Assembly (NCBI GenBank): GCA_963576785.1
Contig: OY756145.1
Location: forward strand, 248,001-312,000
Direction of reading: 5' to 3'
DNA from: Chlorophyllum brunneum
Lineage: Eukaryota; Basidiomycota; Agaricomycetes; Agaricales; Agaricaceae
DNA: 64,000 nt
Shown: one piece after another, positions 10,379 to 21,008 of the stretch
Layout: every line of letters starts with the position of its first letter
Position numbering within the stretch: position 1 is the stretch's first letter
Made by a program: the position numbers and the translations under genes
The notes under the pieces: model-generated
The model's input: only the letters and a program-made list of their open reading frames with translations
Told to the model about the DNA's origin: nothing
The model's database searches: none

Positions 10379-13300
10379 ATACTATTATTCTAGTCAGAGA
10401 CTATTATTCCAAGCCTAGCTATGAATAGTGGCACCTCTTGTAAGGTAAGTCAAATAATACTTTACCAAATATTACAACCTTAGTCTAGGACTCAGGTTAT
10501 AAGTCTTTGGATAAAGACAAGAAAGTAGAAAAGAGAGAAAGAAATGATACAATTGGTAAAGTATAAGGAATACATCAAGTACTACTACACTTTATATACT
10601 AGTGGTGTCTTCTAAGAATAAGGGAGTGGAGTAGAAGGAGTTATAGTAGAGACAAGTAAATGAGTCAAGGGGAAATATAAAATAGGAGATAAAACAGTTA
10701 GAGTAAGTCTGGTAGTACATGAGGTAATGGGTACATGATAGGAATGAAACAACTAAGAATAGTTCATAACAAGGACCAGGCCAGAGTTATTATAACAGTG
10801 CATTAGATATACTAGATGATATATCTAATGATAATGGAATAGTTGAATGTACAGGAAAGTGTGATGTTGGAGGTAAAAACTAGGAATATACATTGAAATA
10901 TCAATATAATTGTATAGCTAGAGATTAGAAAATATGTATATTATTAAGGAAGGGTAAGAAAAATAATAGACATCCCTCATATTTACCAAAACCCAGGTTC
11001 TCTATTTCAAGATCAGCCAAAGAGCCTTGTAAAGACTCAGAGTGTTGGAATGCATTAGCTTTGGCCTTCAAAATCCTTTGGTAGTTATGCCAAGTGCTTT
11101 TGGGAATAGGTTACATGCTATAGTAACATAACTAGTAGCTACAGACCCTCTTCTAGTATACAATAATCTTCTTTTCATTTTTTTGTTAGCCCATGATATG
11201 AACAACAGGTAGGTGCTATATCAAGAAACAGAAGAAAGCCAATTGAGGATCTAATAGACTGTTTAAGGGGAGACAGAATAGAGGAAGCTGAAGAAGATAT
11301 ATGTTAATGGGATTAAAAGCCAAAGTACCCTAGTGTTTTGTTGAACAGCACAGTACTACATAGTGACAGATGGATAATCTGACTTACTGGTGGGTTGGTT
11401 AGTGAATAGTAAAGTTACTAAGTAAATTTTCTGAAGTTGAGTAGAATAAGGATAGAAATTGAGTAGATTGTCTAAGAAAACATAGAGAGAATACATACTG
11501 CTTTATATACTATATGTCTGGGATGCAAAAATCCTAAGACCTACAAGTAATAAGTAAGCATAATGAGTCAGTAATGACCACAGAATTCCTTGAAACACTG
11601 TAATTGCTCAGTAGTATCCAGTAGTATAATTGAAGCAACAGTGATCAGTCAGCTCATGAAATACATAAGGAAAGTATACATAATGTAAGTCAGAGGACAC
11701 AGCCTTGATGACAAATTTTAGATGAATAGTATATTGTAAAGCTAGTCATATGGAATGCAGCTTAGAAAGTACAAATAACAATATGTTTGACATAAGAAGA
11801 AGGGTTTATGAGTACATGTCTGTAAAGGAAAGACTGTAAAATTTGACTAACCAGTAAGAGGATTACAAGGTTATAGTTAGATAGAGAGGATGGAATAGCC
11901 AGAGGAAACAGAGTAGTGAGAGGGAACAGAGTAGCCAGATGGGAATAGCAGTAGGTACATAGTAGATGTAAAAAGAAAGAAGGCTTGCCACATTATCTTT
12001 AGTAAGGTTATATACTCATATTGTTATGTCCAAACCTTGAACCTACATTAGAGGATACAATAAATTTCCTGAAGCTATATCACTTGTACTACTACCATAA
12101 TCTAGCAATATCATCATTGACTCCTTACTCTATCTTACTTGGAAATATGTACTATACCTACATATATGTGATACTAATAGACTCTACTTGTGCACTATCA
12201 AGAATAACCTCCATGGCACTTGAAATAATGGTTGGAAAGCTTGACCTACTACATGTACACCTGCAGTTCAGCACTCAAAGTGCTTATTCACCAACAAGTT
12301 ACTGATGAAATCTATTGTATAGAGATGTGACTGAAAAACTTGTCACCAGATGATGAACCTACTATACTCAGCAGTGACAGCAATGACTCTTTCCATCTAC
12401 TATTGTGATCTACTCAAGCTTTTGTTAAGTCACCCAAGTCCTACCTCTCCAAAGAACCAACTACATTAATGTCATCTTTATCATTTGACTCTGATCAGCC
12501 AATGGATGCAATTCTTTCATTTCCACTATTATTACCATTGTCACTATCCACCACCTTATCCTACATATCCTATGACTGTAGCTGCTCTGACAAATCTGTA
12601 TCTTTATCATCTGAGATCTCTGAGGATAAGTAAGTACTCATCTATTTCACTTTCATTAGTTTTATCTTATCCTATATTTAGTTGTTTTACCTTATCAGTT
12701 TCATGTCTATCTTTAATAGTATTTTGTCTCATGTTTTATATTTATTAGTTTCATATTGTGAAACTTATTTCAGTCTTGTTATCTATACTCCATAGTATTT
12801 ATAAAAAAGAAGTAGTTAGTATAAATAGCCAACTATATTAGGAAGTCAAAGCTTAAGCTTTGATTTTCTACAGGGATAGTCTTCTTAATCACCCAAAAAG
12901 AGTTTTTGTTGACAGTTGCTATCAATTAATAGAAGATTGCTTAACTACTTATTCTCTACTCACCCTCATTACTTAAGAGCTATGAGATAAACAGGATTCC
13001 CATTTCTTGGTTAAGTAACAACAGTTTGATAGCATTTGCTTATCCAGTTACTTGGCTGAGATAGGTATTAAGGCCATATCCTAGAGATTGCATCCTCTTC
13101 AATTGCCCTTAGTAGCCAAATCCATAATACATATACTAATACTGTTTATTTAAATCAATACATTCCCATACTGTATTAATTAGATCCTGCTCAATTTTCT
13201 TCACTCAAGATTGATCCTGGTCTTGCTTGCATAGGTAAGACTTGGATGACATTGATCTCCATTAATACTACTCAACATTGGAAGTTGTCACCCAATTTGG

Positions 13301-13685
13301 CATAATCACAGCCCAACTAAGCTTGATTGACTTTCCACTGGGTCTCAACTTTGGTGAAACTTTCCTATGTGATATTACATGATAGAAGTAAGTATGGTGA
13401 GCTAACCAAAATTTCACAACTTGGATTTACTTGTCAGTATATTTATTCTAGGTTCATATGGTATAATCTTATCCTAAAAAGACTACCATTTAAAAAAAAA
13501 AGTTTTCCACTCCATATTCTATTCCCATAAGTGAAGTGGAAAGCATTACTCAATATATATATAACTCATACTAATTATATTACCATAGACTCACAGAGGA
13601 ATGGTTTCATTTTTCAATCCCTTCTTACACACAAGCTTTGTGAACATTGGGACTTAAGCTAGGGGTGCATACATCTTCTGGAGGT
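10379..13685. other. AT-rich, CpG-free, gene-free repeat-like block
   Basis: No gene, domain or LTR could be identified. The stretch is visibly AT-rich, full of TG/CA and short GTAG-type repeats, and I found no CpG in it. It probably contains the 5' LTR and leader of the Gypsy element plus other degraded repeats. Two palindromes stand out: CATTAGATAT and its inverse ATATCTAATG (10801-10830), and an 18-base perfect palindrome at 12846-12863. The block stops at the end of the GMC gene. Confidence 0.6.
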
Positions 13686-15975
13686 TCACTTCAATTTCCA
13701 TGCCTTCTTGATCAGATCAGAAGCACGCTCAGCGACTGCATATACGGGTGCCTGAGTGTTTGCAGAAGGGCTGAAAGGCTGAAGGACAGTTCAGCTATTA
13801 AAGAGCAGCAAAGGTGTGCGTAGAATGTGAGCTCACAATAACACCCGCGTCGACGATGCGCAAACCTGACAAACCCTTAACCAATAAGTCGGGGTCAACA
13901 ACCCCATGCGCCGCTCCCCGAGCAGACATTGCAGTCGTCCCGATGCCATGAGAAGCGGTATTGGTAGAATTACGTATGAATCGTTCAAGGTCATCCGAAT
14001 CCTCAGCGACGTCAGGAGGTGGGGTTATGCGATCGAGAGTGAACTGTTCCCATGCGGGTGCATTCACATAACGTTGAGCTGTCTTGAACGCCTCCATAAC
14101 TATCGCGAGGTCGACGGGGGCTGAATAAAAGCCCAGGTCGAGAAGGGGAAGTTCGAAAGCATCACTTGACTTGAGGGCCACAGAACCGCCTAGGATAGCT
14201 ATTAGTGAAAACCAGTATAAGGGGTGGATCAATTTGCCACTGACGTGAAGCGGGTTCCGAAACTTCAATTAAAACAGACAAGGTAGGATCCGGTGTCATA
14301 GTAAAATAACCGTTTGCCTAAGGTATATCATTAATACCAAACGTGTCGTACGCCGCTTTCGACTTACGTTGACTCCGATGCCAAAATGAGGAGTATTGGG
14401 ACCGGCGGAAGGATCATTTTGATCAGCCAAAGCTGGTGAGTCTGCGGGTAATCTGAAATACGCTGACATGCTTTCACTACCTCCGGTCATAGGGCCAGTG
14501 CGCGACGTGATCCACTGTTGAAGGGCCTCATCCGACGCAGTCGAGTTCGTATTCAAACTAAGTATAGTGTTAAGTTGGGGGTATCCCAGAACGAGAGCTG
14601 CTCACTTGATTATCGTTTCATTGGCTGCCCAGCTAAATGGGGCCATTGGCTCCGTGCTAAAATTCTTTCCAACACTAGGTAGATGAAAGACTGGCTTGAT
14701 CCCAACTTTTGCTAAAACGCTAGGATCACCAATGCCCGAGTTTAGAAGAATTTGAGGAGTGCCGACGACGCCAGCCGCAAGAACGAGCTCCTTTGTGGCC
14801 GTGAGTTGGTGGCGGGAACCTACGAATCCGGTAAGCATGGCGTAGGACATCAGTAAACAACGTACTCGTTCGATTTTGTCCGAATTCCAGAGTTCTAAAA
14901 CTACTCTCCGAAGTTGGCAAAACGCGTGTCACATAAGCGCCTATAAGGACCGAAAGGTTGGGTCGATCGAGCACGGGATCAAGGTAAGCTGTGGCAGAGC
15001 TGCTACGCGTTCCATTTGCGATCGAGAATTGACTCCATGCTTGTGATATCATAAAAAGACGGGCAGGCTACGTTCAAGAGCGAATGCTTACCTACACCAA
15101 TTGGCCTTCCAGCATTGGGATCTTCAAGGAAGGGGAACTCGTCGGGCAGGTCCTTTGTAGTTTGAAGGATTAGAGGGTCTGTCGGTTGAATGACATTGCT
15201 CAACCCGGTACCCAAAGGTCCTCTGAAACCGTGAACACGAGGATCGAAATCGCCTTCTTCAGGACCATGTCCAGGAGCCTTGGTCCAACGCTCTGTCTGC
15301 ATAGCCCAGTTATTACTACAAGCCCCTTATCGTGCATCGGCACACCTTCTTAAGATATGGTAACATTTCCTTCCACGACCATCCCTGGTCACCTGTGATC
15401 TCTGCCCATTTATCGCAATCATCCGAAGAGCCTCGGATCCAAATCATCCCATCTAACAACAAAATGAATTCAAGCATGTATATGAACTGGGTAAAAATGC
15501 ACTGTGGGAGCTACTTCCACCGAGTACCCGAGCTCGGGGGTATATAATCGAGCGCCCGTTCAAACCAGGCTGGGGCGTGGTCGAAGTATTCCAGTCGAAA
15601 GGTGCTCCCTCTACTCTCAACCTCGAAGAAAGCCAAGGGACCTGGAGGTCAATGATACCTTGATGCCTGCAAAATCGGGCATGAAGGTGGGAATGAGGGA
15701 ATGAAGAATTACGCTAATAAGCAGACGTACGATTGACCAGCTTCGATTACGAGAACGTTCACGCGGGGGTCTTCTGTAAGCCTATTCGCAACGACGAGAC
15801 CAGCAGTCCCACCTGTGATAGAGAGAATTAGCCCCACAAAGAAAAGCAAGTACCAACACCTACCTCCTGCGATTATAAAGTCAAATGGCTTCAACGGCAA
15901 TTGCGAGAAATCATCGAAGATCTTTGCCGTGGCACATCGGACGGCAATGAACAAGAGGGTAAGAAGCCAGTCCAT
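13686..15975 (-). CDS. Secreted GMC oxidoreductase, aryl-alcohol-oxidase-like (AA3_2 type)
   Basis: FAD-dependent enzyme expected to oxidise an alcohol or sugar outside the cell and make H2O2, supporting ligninolytic peroxidases. Eleven exons give a 588-residue frame: 15975-15864, 15812-15731, 15666-15503, 15452-15346, 15296-15092, 15039-14866, 14819-14606, 14557-14368, 14317-14245, 14189-13837, 13778-13686. All introns are 46-64 bases and the phases match. Residues 1-17 look like a signal peptide. DFIIAGGGTAGLVVANRL (about 32-49) is the FAD-binding fold, VLGGSSSHNGM is GMC signature 1, and GTPQILLNSGIG matches GMC signature 2. The catalytic pair appears to be His521 (ASHGIGT) and Asn565 (SANTQAPVY); aryl-alcohol oxidases usually have His/His. 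The length is normal for the family. The ATG is in a good context (ACCATGG). The gene appears intact although its 3' end abuts the transposon block. Confidence 0.88.
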
Positions 15976-16010
15976 GGTAAAAGTTTCATGGGGGGAATGA
16001 CTGGTGAGAG

Positions 16011-16018
16011 CTTATAAG
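16011..16018 (-). promoter_or_regulatory. TATA-like box of the GMC gene
   Basis: CTTATAAG lies 36-43 bases upstream of the GMC start codon at 15975, a plausible core promoter distance for a short 5' leader. An out-of-frame upstream ATG (15990-15988) lies between box and start and could lower translation. Confidence 0.5.
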
Positions 16019-17226
16019 AGGATCCTACTCCAAAAATAAAGTTGAGAAGCAAGGCGTGGGCGCAGGAATTGGGCGCTATTGTATTCAAGAAGGTCGCAAG
16101 AAGTAACAAAAGAAGCCTTCAGGCACACTTTAGGCGTGATCAGGTGTAGCCGGCCCTGCGTCAAGTGGTCGAGTTACTGGGAACACGGAACCACCGGGAA
16201 CGAAGATTTATTGCTGGGCAAGTTATTGGAGAATGGACGGCCTGCGCGATTGGATGGATCACATGCACCTTTTGGAACTCCACCGTGTAATTAGGACAGT
16301 CAGGTATCTCCCTGTTCAAGAAGGCCATAGCCGAGCACGGTGCTGGTCGTCGTTCCATTAGCACTACTGCAACGCGTAAACCTATGATACACCTTCCAGC
16401 AGGGTACCATAAGCCCATTCCTGTTCATTCAAAATCCCTGGGTATGTTGGCGACTAGTTCATCTATAGAATATTGTCATTACGAGTTTTGAAAAGGTCCA
16501 GAGCAGAAGTCAAGGGAAACTGGTGTGGTCTTTGAAGCTTTGAAGCATTGAGCATCACATGGACGTTCACAGGATTTCAACCTTCCAAGAGACAAGATGA
16601 GCCGTGATTTGGTCTCTCCCGCACTACTGTGGTCAAAACCCCGAAAGTGGCGAAGGTAATATCCTCCATTCCCTAAAGAATTTTAGGTGCTTTCCGTTTT
16701 TTCATAATGGACCTGAATTAGCGAATAGACCAGGCCCTTGCGAATGTTTCTGGGGGGTCCATGGATCTGGATACGAACCGCCTGCTTGTGCACAGGTCTC
16801 CTGTTCTTCACCCGTATGTCACACAAGGAAAATACTTTCTGGGTCAGAAAATAGCGACGAATTGGCAAAACGTTTTAGGGTGGCCCCTACTTCACGTTCC
16901 AGCCGTCAATTTTGTGATGGACAAGAAATGGAAGAAGACCTGTATTTAAGGCTTCGGCGACATCAACTTGTGGGGTTGCGCATCAGACTGCTGAGTATAT
17001 ACACTGATGAAATCAAAGCCAGACAGACATACTAACCACCTCACTGTTGGCCATACTTCGGGGAACTTGATATGGAATCAACTCTCATTGACATCCCTCT
17101 TCCTCGCTCATATTCCAACCATGCACGACGTCAAAGGAGAATTATCTTACTTTCATTTATGCTTCTTAGAGAACCATAGCCTCCAAGAGTCGGGACGGAA
17201 ACCGGTTTTAGGGCTCAAGAGAACTC
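16019..17226. other. Intergenic region between GMC gene and first secreted-protein gene
   Basis: This is the shared upstream region of two divergent genes. Short open frames occur on both strands, but none shows a domain, a signal peptide or splice-consistent extension that I can support. Confidence 0.5.
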
Positions 17227-17233
17227 TATATAG
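17227..17233 (+). promoter_or_regulatory. TATA box of the first small secreted protein gene
   Basis: TATATAG about 38-44 bases upstream of the ATG at 17271. The spacing matches the TATA box of the neighbouring secreted-protein gene. Confidence 0.5.
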
Positions 17234-17270
17234 GCCCATGGCCTCTGACGATGTTAAGCACCCAGCCACT

Positions 17271-17609
17271 ATGAAGTTTATCCTTACTCCCTCTCTCGTT
17301 CTTTTTTCTACTCTATTACCAGGACCAACCCCAACAACCGCCACGCCCACCCCGGATTTACACCTTACTAAACGTGTATGTTTGACCATCTCCCCCACAT
17401 GTTCCACGGACAAACACAATTTCGTTCAGGAAGAAATGCCCGGTGTGGGCCAAAATATGTTGTGCAATCCTATCGGCCAGTGTGCCACCATCCATACTCC
17501 TGTTGATGGTCGCCCGTTGTGCACGGATTTCGTTGGGGACCTCGTATTTCTCAATGATCAGCTGAAGACCATGACTTTCAGCAGTATGTCCTGTAGCGCC
17601 TTTGAGTAA
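17271..17609 (+). CDS. Small secreted cysteine-containing protein, function unknown
   Basis: An uninterrupted 112-residue frame. The N-terminus (MKFILTPSLVLFSTLLPG) is a likely secretion signal, followed by a short Thr/Pro stretch. The mature part has six cysteines (in KRVC, SPTC, MLC, IGQC, PLC and MSC), enough for three disulfides. I recognise no family. I chose the ATG at 17271 because it gives a clean signal peptide; an in-frame ATG at 17238 would add 11 hydrophilic residues before it and lies only a few bases after the TATA box. The gene is divergent from the GMC gene, and another small secreted protein follows about 800 bases downstream, so it may belong to a secretome patch. Alternatives are an exon of a larger gene or a non-coding frame. 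Confidence 0.5.
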   Translation: MKFILTPSLVLFSTLLPGPTPTTATPTPDLHLTKRVCLTISPTCSTDKHNFVQEEMPGVGQNMLCNPIGQCATIHTPVDGRPLCTDFVGDLVFLNDQLKTMTFSSMSCSAFE

Positions 17610-18375
17610 GCCCATACGGTTGCGCTGCTTGGTACTCAACTCATAATCAACATGACGCAGGAACACTGGATGCAGTGGTACAGACTACGGCGGCGATTTT
17701 GCCCTCCCTGGGTATCTGACCATTGATTACACCAACTGGAAGGGGAACGATGTCTCCGGATTTATTAGCTCCGTTAGATGTGTATTCCTTTAAATCATGA
17801 AATAGTCTTGGCTGCCGTTCATGATATGGATTCCGAGTTTCAGCGGACTGGACCCTTATGTATCTGATACCCCTCACCCCCTCAGGTACAGAGCCTGGTG
17901 CTGCCAGTAGGTGACATGATGGTACGACTCATATTAGCCATGGCTAAAATAGCTATTCAACCTGAGTTGTGATTAATGCCTGCATCGTCGTCCTCCGCAA
18001 GGAAATCGGAGCCAAGACAGATGCTTGCAAGCCGAGCGGCAGGCGGCGTCGCACTCTCGCTCAGTGGACTATGCACAATGCAGTTTCCGTGCTGGGCGGT
18101 TTAACCAATGAAGTACATCGCTCCGGATGGAATTTGTCACGGTATTGGTCGGCCATCATCAAAACACACTTATTTTTGGCTCTAACGCTGTAGCACACTC
18201 TGTGCTCGGTGATGGTTAGACCATCTCGGAATCCCATCCATCTGTTTTCATTCAAGCTTAATGAATCACTACGTTAATGAATTGATTTACGTTGAATTGT
18301 GCCCCCCATGGGTCAACACCTCGTGGAACGGTTCTTGGCGTCGGAGCGTATCTAAAACAGCCACCACAAACGCAG
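17610..18375. other. Intergenic region between the two secreted-protein genes
   Basis: Open frames on both strands are short and unsupported. No repeat or RNA gene was seen. The right end carries the promoter of the next gene. Confidence 0.45.
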
Positions 18376-18383
18376 TATAAAAG
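18376..18383 (+). promoter_or_regulatory. TATA box of the second small secreted protein gene
   Basis: TATAAAAG, a near-perfect TATA consensus, 32-39 bases upstream of the ATG at 18415. Confidence 0.65.
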
Positions 18384-18414
18384 ACCCTCTTCAGAGTCGA
18401 CAGGATACACAAAC

Positions 18415-18840
18415 ATGTACAAGATTATCGCTCTCGTCTTTGCTACCACTGCATTCCAGGGTGCTATCGCATTCCCAAGCCCCCAAGCCGATTCTATTTC
18501 CTGTGGGTCATTTCCTGATATTATTGGGTGCATGCATTGATTAAAGAATACTTCAAATTCTGAAATTTCTGTCAAAAGGCTGGAAACAGACTGTAAGCCT
18601 CTACGATACCCTAATGAATTCGCTTTCTGATCCATAGGCGACTCGCAGGATTGTAAATGACCTCATAATGCATGAGATGGTTAGACGCACATACTTACTG
18701 ACTGATAGGTCCCGACGGTCTTTACTGTTGCAACGGTTTCCCGACCCCTGTGTAAGTGCCTGACGAACTTCCTTGATCACCTCTTTTGACTCTGCAACCT
18801 TTTCAGCTGTGTCGATCTCCCAGAGGGTGTCGTATGCTGA
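18415..18840 (+). CDS. Very small secreted cysteine-rich protein with two microexons
   Basis: My model has five exons (18415-18506, 18579-18592, 18638-18652, 18709-18751, 18807-18840), giving 65 residues. Residues 1-19 (MYKIIALVFATTAFQGAIA) are a strong signal peptide. The mature part is only about 45 residues with seven cysteines in the order C..C..C..CC..C..C, including DGLYCCNGFPTP. The middle exons are 14 and 15 bases long. Frames agree only for this splicing, and the last two introns have good donors (GTAAAT, GTAAGT) and acceptors; the first donor (GTCATT) is weak. Without splicing the frame stops at 18540 after 41 residues. I recognise no family; the size and CC pattern resemble small secreted proteins of fungi, whose roles vary. 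Confidence 0.5.
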
Positions 18841-19465
18841 AGGATTGGGACTTACTTAATCCGGGGAGTTCCGATCCCACTGATGTAGTGAATAACGTTG
18901 AATTGAGTTGAAGCATATACGTCTGATACTGGTTGATTTCGAATGATAGCAGTAAAACCAACATACTAGCCGATCCCGTATGCATTAGACCTTACGGCAA
19001 GGACTTCGCCAACTCGAGTCTGTACTGTTGGCACCAGTTCCATCACTTACGTTTATGGATATCGCGTGCTGTTCCCTGCTTGCCTTCAGTTGGGAGTACT
19101 GAGTCGCAGAACATGTCTCTTTCGGGTAAGAAGTGGTTGACCGTTGTCAGCCAAAAAATCAACTTTCAAGGAAAATGAACAAGGAGTTGCGATTGTAACA
19201 GAAGACCGGCGACCTTCGAGTTATGATTCTGCTTCAATGTCAAATCAATGGACGGGTGAAGTCAGTGGGGCACATGATGGGCTGCCCAGTGCCTGGAGGA
19301 CGACGCTAGGTTGTCCTCATGCAATTCTCATGCATAGAGGGTAAACGCATAAAGAAGATGTATTTCTCGTTCCAACTTGGTTCCATGAATGTAAATACTG
19401 ATCACCTGGCTTGTGAAAGACTATCATCATCATGCTGCCTATTTAGAGTAAAATCAGCTTCTAAG
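18841..19465. other. Intergenic region downstream of secreted protein and methyltransferase
   Basis: The two flanking genes converge here. No supported gene. An alternative last exon of the methyltransferase, ending at 19402, would fall partly in this stretch. Confidence 0.4.
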
Positions 19466-20473
19466 TTACGGGCTCGTAGAAAAAGGACGTACCACATGCA
19501 TAGGCTTACGAGCATATATCGTATAATTCTTTCCAAACGTATTTGGAATTTCGTCACAGATTCTTTCAAAATCGTTGATGATGGCATCATATTCCTCTTC
19601 AGACTCGGCAAAACCCAAACCTCCCTTGCTCAAAATAGGTGTCTTGAGAGCCCTTAAAAAACCGATCAATCCATGATGAGCGTATTCTCCGTCTGGCCCC
19701 GCCCATTTTCCGACTGGGTACTTCCCTTCCACGGAGTGTACATCGGTAAATCCAGCGTCTTTTAACCACTGAGGTAATAATGTTGCTGCTTGAATGACAT
19801 GATCGCTTGCTTCATAAGCGACTTTAACCGTTCGTAAGGCTTTGTGATTAGGGTGAGAAGGACAATCAAGTTCTGCACCAGCTTCACAAAGTTCTACCCA
19901 ACCACCAGGTTTTGTAACGCGGAAGAGTTCATTGATTGCTATAGGCCATTCCTTTGACGTCAAAGCACTGATGAGGAGGCGTTGATGGATTAATTGGAAC
20001 GTATTGGACCATTCTTTTGGAAGATCCGTAACGGAAGCCTTGAAGAGTTTGACGTTCTCCAGCACGTTGACAGGAAATAAACGTATTTCAACATCCGAGG
20101 CATAGAGCTCAACGTCTGTTGTGACTGTCCTCGCGAAGTCTAAGAGCCAGCTACCTGTTCAAGTCGTTAAGCAATTTCGACCTCCACCAGAAATTCCGTG
20201 GACGTACAAGATCCGGCGCCAGAATCAAGGACTTTATCGCCACTTGAAAGGGTCACGGGAGAAAGGATGAGCTTGTTATTAAAGCCGCGAGTTATACTCT
20301 TATGTTGAGTATCGAACCTGGAAGGGATGAGAGACTACCTTCGACAGTGTGGAATGGATAACTCACCTGATACGTTCGGGGTCATCTGCAGGGAGTAGAT
20401 ATGTTGCTCCAGGGAACGAGGTGTAGAGTCTCTGCTGGTGTTGAATTGGCACATCAACTACGTTGGAGCCCAT
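19466..20473 (-). CDS. SAM-dependent class I methyltransferase, LaeA/UMTA-like
   Basis: Transfers a methyl group from S-adenosylmethionine; the target is not predictable. Three exons (20473-20367, 20317-20208, 20154-19466) give 301 residues, normal for this fungal family. The N-terminus has the conserved ADDPERIRFDTQHK block, then VLDSGAGSCSWLLDFA as the SAM-binding motif I (usually D-x-G-x-G-x-G/S), VELYASDVEIRLFP as motif II, and the post-motif region FRVTKPGGWVELCEAG. An intron splits motif I. The C-terminus could instead be spliced at GCTC|gtaagc (about 19513), replacing the last residues and ending at 19402; the unspliced end is simpler. LaeA relatives are best known as regulators of secondary metabolism, but most family members are uncharacterised, so no such role is claimed. 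Confidence 0.8.
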
Positions 20474-20538
20474 TGGAATGGTTGTGTAGGACAAGATTCT
20501 GGTTAGGGGAAGTGGCCTTTCGGAGAACGGAGGAGTGG

Positions 20539-20546
20539 TTTATATA
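20539..20546 (-). promoter_or_regulatory. TATA box of the methyltransferase gene
   Basis: TATATAAA on the minus strand, 66-73 bases upstream of the start codon at 20473. Confidence 0.55.
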
Positions 20547-21008
20547 TGTCACTCCATGAATGGACATAAGAGTCAACTGGCCAAAGGCGAGGCATTTTAA
20601 CAGCATTAGGAGAAAAAAGCGCATCTGAACGTTCGTGCATTTGAACAGAAGCTGTTGACCATAGTCCGATGACTGGAAATAGCTTTGGGTCCAGACTGAG
20701 AGCTTGTGAGTAGGAGGGACAGATTAATTACATAATATAATGTTATTCTGACAAACACACGATGACCTCAGGTGTGACAGACATTCCCGATACGGACCGC
20801 TCGGACACAGGGGCGTTTTTCTTTTCAAGCACATTCCCAAGCCTGCCGGGGATGCAATCCTGATCAGTGCACATATCTTGCACTAAGAAAGGTGCGCAAA
20901 AATCATATGTATCATACAGTATATCAACTCACTTGACGCAGTCAGGTCAAACAGCGTCTTAACCGACGAGAGACAACCCAAGCCGTACGGTGAATGGTCT
21001 TTTGAAAC
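20547..21008. other. Divergent promoter region (methyltransferase and RhoGEF genes)
   Basis: About 460 bases separating two divergently transcribed genes. No gene seen; it must contain the control elements of both. Confidence 0.5.

Noticed and set aside
9123..10418. Plus-strand frames rich in Leu/Phe/Val
   Set aside because: These are antisense to the Gypsy gag and protease, whose minus-strand readings carry real motifs.
17007..17270. In-frame extension upstream of the small secreted protein
   Set aside because: It starts before the TATA box and would bury the signal peptide; the sequence does not look coding.
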